From contig NZ_FNOK01000062.1 in assembly GCF_900106995.1 (NCBI RefSeq), forward strand, positions 1 to 56,241: a stretch of DNA of 56,241 bases, read 5' to 3'. The notes under the pieces are model-generated. The model saw nothing but the letters and a program-made list of their open reading frames with translations. It made no database searches and was not told the DNA's origin. Positions 33,092 through 41,758 of the stretch are shown piece by piece (positions within the stretch are counted from its first letter, which is position 1; the number at the start of each line of letters is the position of its first letter). The translations under genes were made by a program, and so were the position numbers. The DNA is from Saccharopolyspora shandongensis (lineage in GTDB: Bacteria > Actinomycetota > Actinomycetes > Mycobacteriales > Pseudonocardiaceae).

Positions 33092-34471
33092 TCAGTGGCG
33101 GAGGTCGCCGAGGTCCCAGAACAGGCCGGCCATGATCGCCAGCGACTCGCGTGCGACGGTGCCCAGCAGGTGCTCGTTCGGCGCGTGTTGCGCGCAGGCG
33201 GGATAGGAGTGCGGGACCCAGATCGTGGGCAGCCCGAGCACGTCGGCGAAGGCATCGTTGGGCAGGGTGCCGCCCAGGTTCGGCAACAGCGCCGGCTTGA
33301 CGTCGGTGGTGCGCCGCAGCGACTCCAGCGCCCAGCGGACCCATTCGTCCTCCGGGTCCAGCCGGGTGGCGGCGACGCTGCTGGTGACCTCCACGTCGAT
33401 CATCGGGAAACCGTGGTCGTCGAGGTGCGCGCGCACGATCCGCTCGACGTCCTGCCAGTCGGTGCCGACGACGAACCGGAGCTGGCAGTGCGCCTCGGCG
33501 GTGCCGGGGATGGCGTTGACCGGCGCCTGCGGGGTGCCCGCGGTGAACGCCAGCACCTCCAGGGTGTTCCAGCCGAATACACGTTCGCTCGGCGTCAGCC
33601 CCGGCTCGCCCCAGTCGGCGTCGATCGCGGGGGAGCCCGGGCCGCCGTCGACCGTGATGTCGGCCAACGCGGCCCGCACCGATGCCGGGATCGGTGCGGG
33701 CCGCAGGCCCTCCACCCGCACGGCCCCCCGGGGGGCGATCATGCTGGCCAGCGCGTTGGCCAGGATGCTGGCGGGGTTGCTCAGCAAGCCGCCCCAGTTG
33801 CCGGAGTGGTAGGCGCTGTCGCGCAGGTTCGCGCGCAGCGAGAAGTTGACGGCGCCGCGCGAACCGAGGAACAGCGTCGGCCGCTGCGCCGAGAGCCGGC
33901 AGCCGTCCGAGGCGATGAGCAGGTCGGCGGCGAGATCGTCGGCGAGGTCCGCGCAGACCTCGCTCAGACCCGGCGATCCGGTCTCCTCGCCCATGTCGAG
34001 CAGGATCTTGAGGTTGAAGCCGAGCCTGCCGCCGCGTGCTTCGAGCACCTGCTCCAGCGCGGCGAGGTTGATGGTGTGCTGGCCCTTGTTGTCGGCGGTG
34101 CCGCGGCCGTACCAGCGGTCGCCCTCGACCGTGATCCGCCACGGGTCCAGCCCGTCGCGCCACTGCGCGTCGTGCCCCAGCACGACGTCGCCGTGACCGT
34201 AGGTGAGCAGCGTGGGCAGGGCGTCGTCCTCGTGCCGGTGGGCGATCAGGAACGGACCGCCGCCGGGCACCGGGTTGTCGACGATGCGCGCGGTGCAGCC
34301 GAGCCGTTCGACGGCGGGCGCGATCTCGTCGGCGAGGTACTGCCGCAGCACGTCGGCGCGCTGCGGGTCCTGGCTCTCGGTGTGGAAAGCGACCCGCCGC
34401 GCGAGGTCCGAGCGGAACGCGCCGGAGTCGTAGTACTGCGTCGCCCGTTCGACCGCCACTTCCCGGCTCAC
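33092..34471 (-). CDS. M20-family metallopeptidase
   Basis: 459 residues of the M20/M25/M40 family (carboxypeptidase G2, acylases and dipeptidases). Metal and catalytic landmarks: T-Y-G-H-G-D-V-V-L-G (first His and Asp), G-R-G-T-A-D-N-K-G (bridging Asp), M-G-E-E-T-G-S-P-G (catalytic Glu and ligand Glu) and the final Q-H-A-P-N-E-H with the last His ligand. GTG 34471 is favoured because GGGAGG lies 8 nt upstream; ATG 34489 has no ribosome site. The next gene on the strand is an MHS transporter, suggesting uptake plus hydrolysis of an amide or peptide. Divergent from the FAD monooxygenase. Confidence 0.88.
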   Translation of the reverse strand: MSREVAVERATQYYDSGAFRSDLARRVAFHTESQDPQRADVLRQYLADEIAPAVERLGCTARIVDNPVPGGGPFLIAHRHEDDALPTLLTYGHGDVVLGHDAQWRDGLDPWRITVEGDRWYGRGTADNKGQHTINLAALEQVLEARGGRLGFNLKILLDMGEETGSPGLSEVCADLADDLAADLLIASDGCRLSAQRPTLFLGSRGAVNFSLRANLRDSAYHSGNWGGLLSNPASILANALASMIAPRGAVRVEGLRPAPIPASVRAALADITVDGGPGSPAIDADWGEPGLTPSERVFGWNTLEVLAFTAGTPQAPVNAIPGTAEAHCQLRFVVGTDWQDVERIVRAHLDDHGFPMIDVEVTSSVAATRLDPEDEWVRWALESLRRTTDVKPALLPNLGGTLPNDAFADVLGLPTIWVPHSYPACAQHAPNEHLLGTVARESLAIMAGLFWDLGDLRH

Positions 34472-34637
34472 CGCGATGTCCTCCCGCATTCGCTTGCGCA
34501 CCAAGGGTTTTCCGCGCCGGATGCGCGCCCTGGATTCGCAAGACTCAACCACGCGGAACGCCGCATGACCAGCAGCAAAAAGACAAGGCAGCGTTGCCGG
34601 ATCGGCAACGGCCGCGCCGGGCGTGGCGTAGCGTGAG

Positions 34638-35786
34638 GTGGTGCGAAGCGCGACTGTGATCGGTGCCGGGATCGGCGGGCTGGCTGCGGCCGTCGGCCTG
34701 CACCGGACCGGCTGGCGGGTGGTGGTGGTCGAGCAGGCCGCCGAGATCGGCGCGATCGGGGCGGGAATCACGCTGTGGCCCAACGCATTGCGCGCATTGG
34801 AGGCGCTCGGGTTCGGCGAGCGGGTCCGGGAGCTGGGGAAGCCGCAGGAGTCCGCCGGGATGCGCTCCAGCGACGGCCGGTGGCTCAGCAGGCTGGACGG
34901 CGCGGAGATCGAGCGGGAGCTCGGCAGGCCGATGCTGGGCGTGCACCGAGCCCAGCTGCACCGGATGCTGCTGGACGAGCTCCCCGCGGACTGCCTGCAC
35001 ACCGGGGCCCGAGTGACCGCAGTCGGCCGGGACGGTGCGGTGCCGGGCCTCGACCTGCCGCCCGCCGATCTCGTCGTCGGTGCCGACGGCATCAACAGCC
35101 AGGTCCGCGCGCAGTACTGGCCGGACGCGCCGCGCCCCCGCTACACCGGCTTCGCCGCGTGGCGCGCCATCTGCGAGCGCCGGGACCTGACCGAGATCGG
35201 TGTGAGCTGGGGGAGGGGCCGGGAGTTCGGCATCGTGCCGTTGGTGGACGGCCGGATGTACTGGTACGTCGCGATGCCAGCACCGGAAGGTGCCCGCAAC
35301 CCCGATGAGCGAGCGTTCCTCCGGGCGCAGTTCGAGTCCTGGCACCCGCCGATCCCGGAGCTGATCGACGCCACCCCGGCGGAAGCGGTGCTGCGCAACG
35401 ACATCCGGCACCTGGGCGGCCGGCTGCGGTCGTACGCGAACGGGAACGTGGCGCTGCTCGGCGACGCCGCGCACGCCATGACCCCGCACCTCGGCCAAGG
35501 CGGCTGCCAGGCGCTCGAAGACGCCGTCGTGCTGGTCGCCGCCTGCGCGCGGTTCGACGACGTGGCCGAGGCCCTGACGCACTACGACGCCGAGCGCCGT
35601 CCCCGCACCCAGCAGATCGCGCGGGCCTCGTACTGGGCCGGGCGTTTCGGCCCGTTCCTGGCGAATCCGGTCGCGGTCGCGCTGCGCGACACCGCCGCGC
35701 GGCTCGCCCCGAGCAGCGCGGCGATCAAGACGTTCATGCGGGTCAGCGGCTGGACCCCGCCGCGGATCGAGGTGCTGGGCGGCTGA
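34638..35786 (+). CDS. FAD-dependent aromatic-ring-type monooxygenase
   Basis: 382 residues of the PHBH/salicylate hydroxylase-like group A flavoprotein monooxygenases. Fingerprints: G-A-G-I-G-G-L at the N-terminus for the ADP moiety, V-G-A-D-G-I-N-S (the D-G motif) near residue 150, and L-L-G-D-A-A-H-A-M-T-P near 275 for FAD ribityl binding. It would hydroxylate an aromatic or heterocyclic substrate using NAD(P)H and O2. Start GTG 34638 or 34641 cannot be separated. It is convergent by 3 bp with the AMP-forming ligase gene. Confidence 0.88.
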   Translation: MVRSATVIGAGIGGLAAAVGLHRTGWRVVVVEQAAEIGAIGAGITLWPNALRALEALGFGERVRELGKPQESAGMRSSDGRWLSRLDGAEIERELGRPMLGVHRAQLHRMLLDELPADCLHTGARVTAVGRDGAVPGLDLPPADLVVGADGINSQVRAQYWPDAPRPRYTGFAAWRAICERRDLTEIGVSWGRGREFGIVPLVDGRMYWYVAMPAPEGARNPDERAFLRAQFESWHPPIPELIDATPAEAVLRNDIRHLGGRLRSYANGNVALLGDAAHAMTPHLGQGGCQALEDAVVLVAACARFDDVAEALTHYDAERRPRTQQIARASYWAGRFGPFLANPVAVALRDTAARLAPSSAAIKTFMRVSGWTPPRIEVLGG

Positions 35787-35789
35787 CGG

Positions 35790-37496
35790 TCAGGAGCTCT
35801 CCGCGAGGCGCTGGGCCCGCTCCAGCAGATCGCCCTTCTTGATCTTCCCGGTCGCGGTCATCGGCAGCTCCGGCACCAGCACGAAGCGCGGCACCTTGTA
35901 CGAGGCCATGTTCTCCCGCGCCCACCCGGTCAGCGCCTCCGCGGTCAGCCCGGTTCCCGGGGCCGGTTGGACGTAGGCCAGCGGCAGCTGGCCCTTGGCG
36001 CGGTGCGGCATCGGCACCACCGCCACGCCCAGCACTTCCGGGTGGCGGGCCAGCAGCGCCTCGACCTCCGACGGGAAGACGCTCATGCCGCTGACCTTGA
36101 TCATCTCCTTGTTGCGGCCGAGGAAGTGCAGGCAGCCGTCCTCGTCGACCATCCCGACGTCGCCGGTGCGCAGCCAGCCGTCGCGCAGCGCCTCGGCGCT
36201 GGCCTCCGGGCGGTTCCAGTAGCCGGTGAGCAGGGAGGGCGTGCGGATCGCGATCGCGCCGCGGTCGCCGATCGGCACCGGCTCGCCGCTTTCGGCATCG
36301 ACGACCATGAATTCGGTGCCGGGCACCGGAAGCCCGCAGAACACCGGCTCCGAGCGCAGGTCCCGGTCGTCGTCGGAGAAGCCGTAGGTGATGGTGTCGG
36401 CAGTGTGCGTCTCGGTCATGCCGTAGGACGCCTCGCGCAGCACGCTGTGCTCGCCGACCGCCGCCGCCCAGCGCCGCCGCAGGTCGGGCGTCAGCTTGCG
36501 GACGAACGACATCGACCGCGCGTTGTCCAAACTGGACAGATCGTGGGCGGCGAAGCCGGGGTGCTCCATCAGCTCGACGTAGTTGTCCACGGTGCCGATC
36601 ATGTCGGTCACGCGGTAGCGCTCGACGGCGTCGAGCACGGCGGTGGCGTCCCACCGGGCGAGCAGCACGACCGTGCCGCCGTGCACGAGCGGGACGAGGA
36701 TCCCCATGTCTTCCCCGGCGATCCAGAAGATCGGCACGTAGCAGAGGTAGACGTCGGGTTCGGCGGTCCGTCGCGGCGGTCGCGCGGCGCCGGCGGTCAC
36801 CGCGGTGTAGAGCATGTGCCGCTGCGTGTGCTCGCAGCCCTTCGGCAGCCCGGTCGTGCCGCCGGTGTAGTTCAGCGCGGCCAGCGCGTCCAGGTCCACC
36901 TCGCGTCGCTCGGCGCGCGGGCTGGCGCCGATCTGCGACCACTGGCTGCCCGTCGCGTCGGTGCGCAGCGCCTCCGGCAGCGGCAGCACGGGCTCGGCGG
37001 GCAGCAGGTCGGCGGGCGAGGTCGCCAGCACCTCGCGCAGCGGTGTCTCCGCCCGGATCTGCTCCACCAGCGGCACGAGGTCGGTGCTCGCTACGAGCAC
37101 CTCGACGCCGGCGTCGGTGAGCTCGTAGCGGAGTTCGTGCTGCTGGAACATCGGGTTCACGGGCACGTGCACCGCGCCGAGCTTGAGGATGCCCATCATC
37201 GCGATCACGAACTGCGGGCAGTTCGGCAGCAGCACGCCCACCCGGTCGCCCGCGCGCACGCCCGCGCCGTCCAGCCAGCCCGCGAACCGGTCGGACGCCT
37301 CGTCCAGCTCGGCGTAGGTGATCTCACGGCCGTAGAAGACGATCGCGGGGCGCTGCGGCTCGTGCCGGGCCCAGTGCCGCAGGTGGTCGGTCACCGGCAC
37401 CTCGCCGAGCGGGTAGGTCACGTCGCGGGGCACGTCCCGCGGCCAGCTGCGCTGCTGTCGAGCTCGGAGATCCGCCAGGTAGCTGACCACGTCCAT
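35790..37496 (-). CDS. AMP-forming acyl/aryl-CoA ligase
   Basis: 568 residues of the ANL superfamily. The AMP-binding P-loop reads Y-T-G-G-T-T-G-L-P-K-G, motif A5 is Y-G-M-T-E-T, A8 includes W-L-R-T-G-D-V-G, and the C-terminal catalytic lysine lies in T-A-T-G-K-I-K-K. It activates a carboxylic acid to an adenylate and then to a CoA thioester; side-chain specificity cannot be read. ATG 37496 has GGGAG 6 nt upstream. A 14-bp palindrome lies 29 bp before the start, and a LysR gene is divergent. Confidence 0.88.
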   Translation of the reverse strand: MDVVSYLADLRARQQRSWPRDVPRDVTYPLGEVPVTDHLRHWARHEPQRPAIVFYGREITYAELDEASDRFAGWLDGAGVRAGDRVGVLLPNCPQFVIAMMGILKLGAVHVPVNPMFQQHELRYELTDAGVEVLVASTDLVPLVEQIRAETPLREVLATSPADLLPAEPVLPLPEALRTDATGSQWSQIGASPRAERREVDLDALAALNYTGGTTGLPKGCEHTQRHMLYTAVTAGAARPPRRTAEPDVYLCYVPIFWIAGEDMGILVPLVHGGTVVLLARWDATAVLDAVERYRVTDMIGTVDNYVELMEHPGFAAHDLSSLDNARSMSFVRKLTPDLRRRWAAAVGEHSVLREASYGMTETHTADTITYGFSDDDRDLRSEPVFCGLPVPGTEFMVVDAESGEPVPIGDRGAIAIRTPSLLTGYWNRPEASAEALRDGWLRTGDVGMVDEDGCLHFLGRNKEMIKVSGMSVFPSEVEALLARHPEVLGVAVVPMPHRAKGQLPLAYVQPAPGTGLTAEALTGWARENMASYKVPRFVLVPELPMTATGKIKKGDLLERAQRLAESS

Positions 37497-37524
37497 CTCG
37501 GCTCCCGCCACTCGCCCGAAACAT

Positions 37525-37538
37525 ACCGACTAGTCGGT
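37525..37538. promoter_or_regulatory. 14-bp palindromic operator in the ligase/lysR divergent region
   Basis: ACCGACTAGTCGGT is a perfect palindrome 29 bp before the ligase start. Its form is typical of TetR-family operators rather than LysR sites, which suggests that the ligase is controlled by a regulator other than the adjacent lysR. Confidence 0.6.
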
Positions 37539-37666
37539 TGACGGTGCTCAGCGTCGTGCCGAACCGGCCGCATGTCAACAGTCCGCCGCGCCCCGGCCGG
37601 CGCCGTCCCGCGCGGCGGGTGCGGTAGCGTCCCGGCCATGTCCCGCGGCCGCCCGGCTTTCGCCCG

Positions 37667-38557
37667 ATGAACCAGCTCCGGTACTTCCTGGAGGTGGCTC
37701 GCACCGGATCGATCCGGGAGGCTTCCGAGCGGCTGCACGTGGCGACCTCGGCGATCAGCCGCCAGGTGGCGAAGCTGGAGAACGAGGCGGGCATGCCGCT
37801 GTTCGAGCGGCAGCCGCGCGGCATGGTGCTCACCGAGGCCGGCGAGATGCTGGCCGCCTACGCGCGGCGGCGGATGCGCGAGGAGGAGCAGGTCCTCGCC
37901 GAGATGCGCGAGCTGCACCAGTCGCACCGGAGCACGGTGAAGGTCGTCAGCTCGGAGGGCTTCGCCCAGGACTTCCTGCCGGAGGCGATGGCCTCCTTCC
38001 GCGTGGAGCACCCCGGCGTCCGGTTCCGGCTGCACGTCACCACCCCGGCCGCGGCGACCCGGGAGGTCGGCGAGGGCACCGCGGACGTCGCGGTCACCTT
38101 CAGCACGGCGCCGGAGAAGGGCGTGCGCGTCGAGCACTCCGAGCGCCACGACATCCGGGCCCTGGTCCGCGCCGATCACCCGCTGGCCGATCGCTCGGAA
38201 GCCGCGCTGGCCGACCTGCTGCCGTATCCGCTGGCGCTGATGGAGGAGGGCACCACGCTGCGGCAGCTGTTCGACATCTGCTGCAGCATGGAGGGCCTGG
38301 AGTTCGACCCGGTCTTCGTCAGCAACCACACGATCGCCCTGCACAGCTTCGCGCGGCTCTCCGGCAGCGTGACCCTCACCGGGCGGCTGAGCGTGCGCCG
38401 CCGCCTCGACGCGGAGGGCCTGGTGGCGATCCCGCTGACGAACCCGGAGCTGCTGCAGCGCAACCTCCAGATCCAGACGATGGCCCAGCGCCGGCTCCCG
38501 GCCCCGGTCCGGCTCTTCGTCGACCACCTGATCGCCACCATCCGCGACGGCGGCTGA
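37667..38557 (+). CDS. LysR-family transcriptional regulator
   Basis: 296 residues: N-terminal winged helix (L-R-Y-F-L-E-V-A-R-T-G-S-I-R-E-A-S-E, then V-A-T-S-A-I-S-R-Q-V-A-K-L-E) and a C-terminal effector domain. Two adjacent cysteines (I-C-C-S) lie in the effector domain. It is divergent from the AMP-forming ligase and 188 bp upstream of the MFS/R2/SCP2 unit on the same strand, so it could regulate either. Confidence 0.87.
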   Translation: MNQLRYFLEVARTGSIREASERLHVATSAISRQVAKLENEAGMPLFERQPRGMVLTEAGEMLAAYARRRMREEEQVLAEMRELHQSHRSTVKVVSSEGFAQDFLPEAMASFRVEHPGVRFRLHVTTPAAATREVGEGTADVAVTFSTAPEKGVRVEHSERHDIRALVRADHPLADRSEAALADLLPYPLALMEEGTTLRQLFDICCSMEGLEFDPVFVSNHTIALHSFARLSGSVTLTGRLSVRRRLDAEGLVAIPLTNPELLQRNLQIQTMAQRRLPAPVRLFVDHLIATIRDGG

Positions 38558-38664
38558 CGGCCGGTCGTTCGCCGCGGTCCTCCTCGACGTTCGGGGGGAA
38601 TGTGCCCGAAACCCTTGACACTGGGGGAAGATCGCTCCGACCCTGTTGATCGGTCGACGAATTT

Positions 38665-38679
38665 TAGAGCGAAATTCTA
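38665..38679. promoter_or_regulatory. TAGAR-N5-TTCTA motif, site 1
   Basis: TAGAG-CGAAA-TTCTA, 66 bp upstream of the MFS gene that begins the MFS/R2/SCP2 unit. The same 15-bp layout is at 49090-49104, with a near match at 45047-45061, each in the promoter region of a CoA- or lipid-related gene. Confidence 0.55.
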
Positions 38680-38745
38680 GGGTTGCGGCTCGGGCCGAGC
38701 CGGATGTGGGGGTAGGCCGACAGCCGGTCGCGGAAGGGCGGAGCA

Positions 38746-40065
38746 ATGGGGCTCTCGTACGTTCGTGAACTCTCGGAGTATCCGACCGGATCCCGCCGGA
38801 TGCGCATCCTGTCCATGGCGGTGCTGGCCAGCCTCATCGGCTCCTACGAGGGGCAGATCGTCCCCGTGGTGCCGTTGCTGCTGGAAGACCTGCACATGAG
38901 CCTGATCACCTACGGCTCGGTGTCGGCCCTGGCGCTGATCGCCGGGGCGATCGCGGCGATGATCGGCGGGCGGCTCACCGACCAGTTCGGCCGGGTGCGG
39001 GTGCTGGTCCCGCTGATGCTGCTGACCGCGCTGATGTGCTTCGCGATGACGCTCGTCAGCACGCCCGGCGAACTGCTCGTCGCCCGCGCCTTCCTGTCCA
39101 TGCTCGACGGCGTGGTGATGGCCGCGACCGCGCCGCTGGTGCGGGACTTCTCGCCGCGGATGGGCCGGGCGCAGGCCTTCGGCTTCTGGACCTGGGGGCC
39201 GGTGGGCGCGAACTTCCTGGCCGCCGTGATCGCCGGATTCACGCTGCCGCTGTTCGACAACTCGTGGCGCTCGCAGTTCGTCATCATGGGTGTGGTCTCG
39301 CTGGTCATCTCGCTGGTGATCGCGTTCAACATCGCCGATCTGTCGCCGCAGCTGCGGGCGCAGATCCAGCAGACCGAGAAGCGCGCGCTGGCCGCGGCCG
39401 ACACCGACCGGCCGGTGCGGATGCGGGACCTGTTCGGCCACACCACGATGTGGGCGCACGTCGTCGGCATCTCGGTGTGGCTGGTGCTCTACTTGACGCT
39501 GTCGCTGTTCGGGCAGACGATGCTGGCGCAGAGCTTCGGGCTCAGCGCGGCCTCGGCATCGGCCGTGATGAGCGGGTTCTGGGTGCTCAACCTCGGCACG
39601 CTGATCGCCGTCGGCCGGCTCTCCGACCGGTTGCAGCTGCGCAAGCCGATCACCGCCGTGGGCACCGTCGTCGCGGTGGTGATGACCGGCTACCTCGTGG
39701 TGCTCATGGGCGGCGACACGATCTCCATCGGGCAGCTGCTGGTCACCGGGGCGCTGCTGGGCGCGGGCATGGGCGCCGCGTACGCGCCGTGGATGGCGAA
39801 CTACTCGGAGAACACCGAGGACATCGATCCGCGGCTGCAGGGCAGTGCGTGGGGCGTGTTCTCGTTCCTGACCAGGGTGATGGCGGTGCTGGTGCTGTTC
39901 CTGATGCCGCGCGTCGTGGCCGCCACCAGCTGGTCGGCGTGGCTGTCGATCGCATTGGTCTGCATGGTGCTGTTCCTGCCGGTGATGTTGCTGTTCCGTG
40001 GGCCGTGGCGGCGTCCACAGGCCCGCGAGGACGTCGCGCCCGGCGTCGAGAAAGCCGAGAGGTGA
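38746..40065 (+). CDS. MFS transporter, first gene of the R2-like oxidase unit
   Basis: 439 residues with about 12 helices. Helix 1 has G-S-Y-E-G-Q-I-V-P-V-V-P-L-L, and motif A appears as G-R-L-T-D-Q-F-G-R-V-R. A cytoplasmic loop after helix 6 is rich in charged residues. It ends 4 bp before the R2-like gene, so the two are co-transcribed. By context it may import the oxidase substrate or export its product. Confidence 0.85.
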   Translation: MGLSYVRELSEYPTGSRRMRILSMAVLASLIGSYEGQIVPVVPLLLEDLHMSLITYGSVSALALIAGAIAAMIGGRLTDQFGRVRVLVPLMLLTALMCFAMTLVSTPGELLVARAFLSMLDGVVMAATAPLVRDFSPRMGRAQAFGFWTWGPVGANFLAAVIAGFTLPLFDNSWRSQFVIMGVVSLVISLVIAFNIADLSPQLRAQIQQTEKRALAAADTDRPVRMRDLFGHTTMWAHVVGISVWLVLYLTLSLFGQTMLAQSFGLSAASASAVMSGFWVLNLGTLIAVGRLSDRLQLRKPITAVGTVVAVVMTGYLVVLMGGDTISIGQLLVTGALLGAGMGAAYAPWMANYSENTEDIDPRLQGSAWGVFSFLTRVMAVLVLFLMPRVVAATSWSAWLSIALVCMVLFLPVMLLFRGPWRRPQAREDVAPGVEKAER

Positions 40066-40069
40066 GCAG

Positions 40070-41023
40070 ATGACCGACCTTTCCCAGGACGCGGTGGACC
40101 GCGTCGACCTGGCCGGCCTCGGCCGCGTCGACATCGACGACGTGCTGGCCTACCTGCACCGCGACCTGAAACGACTACCCGGCTACCTGGACCTCTACCG
40201 CCGCTACCTGCGGCAGCGCTGGGACGTCTACGAGCTCGACTTCACCCGCGACACGGCGGACTGGACCGAGCGGATGACCGAGGTCGAGCGGGAGGCGTTC
40301 GTCGCGATCTCCTCGGGATTCCACCACGGCGAGCGGCAGGTCGAGGTGGAGCTGCCGGTGTTCATGCTGGGCGGCAGCGAGGAATCGAAGATCTACATGT
40401 CCAGCCAGATCGAGGACGAGGCCCGCCACACGGTGTTCTTCGACCGCTTCTACCGCGAGGTGGTCGGGCTGCCCGGCGAGTCGATCCAGGACGTGCTGGA
40501 CGCGTCCTTCCACCACGTGGCCGAAACGTTCGTCGGGCCGTTCGGGCTGCTCGCCTACCAGGCCGATGAGCTGCGCGCGGACCCGGAGAACCCGGCGCTG
40601 CGGGTGCGCTACGGCACCAACTACTTCCTGTGGATCGAGGGCGTGCTGGCGCTGTCGGTCATGAAGATCACCCTGACCTACTGCCGCAACAGGGGTTTCC
40701 TGCCCGGCTACTACGCGGGGTTCACGGCCACCTGCCGCGACGAGGCCCGCCACGTGCAGGCCGGGATGCGGTTCCTGCGCGACTCGGTGCGCGAGGATCC
40801 CCGCCTGCTGCTGGAGATCCACGAAACGCTGCGCACCATCCTGGCGATCAACGGCGCGACGAGCCGCCGGGTGGCGCTGGAGTCGCTGGGCTGGTCGCCG
40901 GAGGACGTGCGGCGGCTGATGATCCGCCAGCTGAACATGAAGCTCTCCGACGTCGGCATCGGCCTGGCGCCGGACATCGAGCGGATGATCGACAATATCG
41001 AGCCCGAACTGGCGGGAGGATGA
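40070..41023 (+). CDS. R2-like ferritin-fold di-metal oxidase (R2lox/NrdB-like)
   Basis: 317 residues resembling the R2-like ligand-binding oxidases and class I ribonucleotide reductase R2 subunits. All six metal ligands can be placed: E88 (H-G-E-R-Q), E117 and H120 (E-D-E-A-R-H), E190 (I-E-G-V-L-A-L), E225 and H228 (D-E-A-R-H). The D-F-T-R-D-T-A-D-W segment near 57-65 is the R2lox hallmark. No NrdA large subunit is nearby, so it is unlikely to be a true reductase. R2lox proteins carry a Mn/Fe or Fe/Fe site and bind a long-chain lipid. ATG 40070 follows GAGAGG. The stop overlaps the SCP2-like gene region. Oxidation of a hydrophobic substrate is inferred. Confidence 0.8.
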   Translation: MTDLSQDAVDRVDLAGLGRVDIDDVLAYLHRDLKRLPGYLDLYRRYLRQRWDVYELDFTRDTADWTERMTEVEREAFVAISSGFHHGERQVEVELPVFMLGGSEESKIYMSSQIEDEARHTVFFDRFYREVVGLPGESIQDVLDASFHHVAETFVGPFGLLAYQADELRADPENPALRVRYGTNYFLWIEGVLALSVMKITLTYCRNRGFLPGYYAGFTATCRDEARHVQAGMRFLRDSVREDPRLLLEIHETLRTILAINGATSRRVALESLGWSPEDVRRLMIRQLNMKLSDVGIGLAPDIERMIDNIEPELAGG

Positions 41024-41025
41024 GC

Positions 41026-41466
41026 ATGCGGCTGTTCAGTCCACAGTGGGCGGATGCGGCGCGCGAGGTGGTCGACCGCGGGCCGGACGAGGCGATCCGG
41101 GCGACGAAGCTCGAGAGCTACTGGGAGTGGATCGACCGGGCGCGCGGGTCGTACTCGTCGTCCTGGTCGCTCGGCCTCGCGGAAACGGGGCAGTACCTGC
41201 GGCTGCAGTGGGCCGACGGCGACTGCGTCGAGGCGTCGATCCGCGACGAGCCGGACGCGGACTACGTGCTGACCGCCGACGCCGCCGCCTGGCGGGATAT
41301 CACCACCGGCGAGGACGCCGGGCGGCTGCTGATGTACCGCCGGATGAGGCTGGTGCACGGCGACGTCCTGCTGTTCTTCCGCGGCATCTACTTCGTGGTG
41401 GAGTCCATCGCGGCGATCGGCCGGATCCCCGCCTCGCTGCCGCCGGAGGCGGCGCCCGCCGGGTGA
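41026..41466 (+). CDS. SCP2-like sterol/lipid carrier domain protein
   Basis: 146 residues that look like a stand-alone SCP2 sterol-transfer domain: an N-terminal helix (P-Q-W-A-D-A-A-R-E-V-V), a central beta-sheet with an acidic hydrophobic pattern (A-D-Y-V-L-T-A-D-A-A-A-W-R-D-I) and the closing helices. Such domains carry fatty acyl or sterol ligands. ATG 41026 is preferred (GGGAGG 6 nt upstream); the in-frame ATG 41020 overlaps the R2 stop. Pairing with an R2-like oxidase suggests that it presents a lipid substrate, but this is inference. Confidence 0.75.
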   Translation: MRLFSPQWADAAREVVDRGPDEAIRATKLESYWEWIDRARGSYSSSWSLGLAETGQYLRLQWADGDCVEASIRDEPDADYVLTADAAAWRDITTGEDAGRLLMYRRMRLVHGDVLLFFRGIYFVVESIAAIGRIPASLPPEAAPAG

Positions 41467-41580
41467 GGTGAACGGACTGTCCGTTCCGTGTGTTGGGGTG
41501 AACGGTCCGTTTGCTTCGTGTGTTGAGGTGAACGGTCCGTTTGCTTCGTGTGTTGAGGTGAACGGTCCGTTCGCTCCGCA
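41467..41580. repeat. Tandem array of a 30-bp repeat, four copies
   Basis: Copies start at 41467, 41497, 41527 and 41557, exactly 30 bp apart; the unit begins GGTGAACGGTCCGTTTGCTT and ends with GTGTGTTG. Each contains the AACGG-N-CCGTT half palindrome; copies 2 and 3 are almost identical, while the first and last differ at the edges. It begins right after the SCP2-like stop codon. The 30-bp period creates a 10-residue repeat on the minus strand that I do not treat as a gene. It shares its core with the hairpin at 7193. Confidence 0.85.
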
Positions 41581-41758
41581 TCCGCTTCCGTTCAGCTGGC
41601 GGCGTTAGGTCCGCAGGGCGACCTGAACAGCTCTCCGATGCGGTGGAGGACGTCGGACCGGGCGGTCCGGCGCTCGACCCAGCGGCTCAAGGAGCTCCGG
41701 ATCTGATCCCGCCGCGCTCATCCCGCTGCCGAAATTGTCCATTGTGGATATACGGTCG
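41581..41758. other. Short intergenic region without a recognisable gene
   Basis: A minus-strand frame ending near 41599 reads like a helical protein tail (S-R-W-V-E-R-R-T-A-R-S-D-V-L-H-R-I) but has an upstream stop and no start codon, so it may be the decayed end of a lost gene. Confidence 0.3.

Noticed and set aside
40070..41023. Ribonucleotide reductase beta subunit (nrdB)
   Set aside because: No large subunit or nrdI/nrdH nearby, and the sequence landmarks fit the R2-like oxidase group better.
41467..41580. Possible CRISPR or VNTR-coded protein
   Set aside because: Repeats are directly adjacent with no spacers, so it is a simple tandem repeat.
41300..41581. Minus-strand frame encoding a 10-residue repeat (R-T-V-H-L-N-T-R-S-K)
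   Set aside because: It is created by the 30-bp tandem repeat and runs antisense into the SCP2-like gene; it has no start signals.
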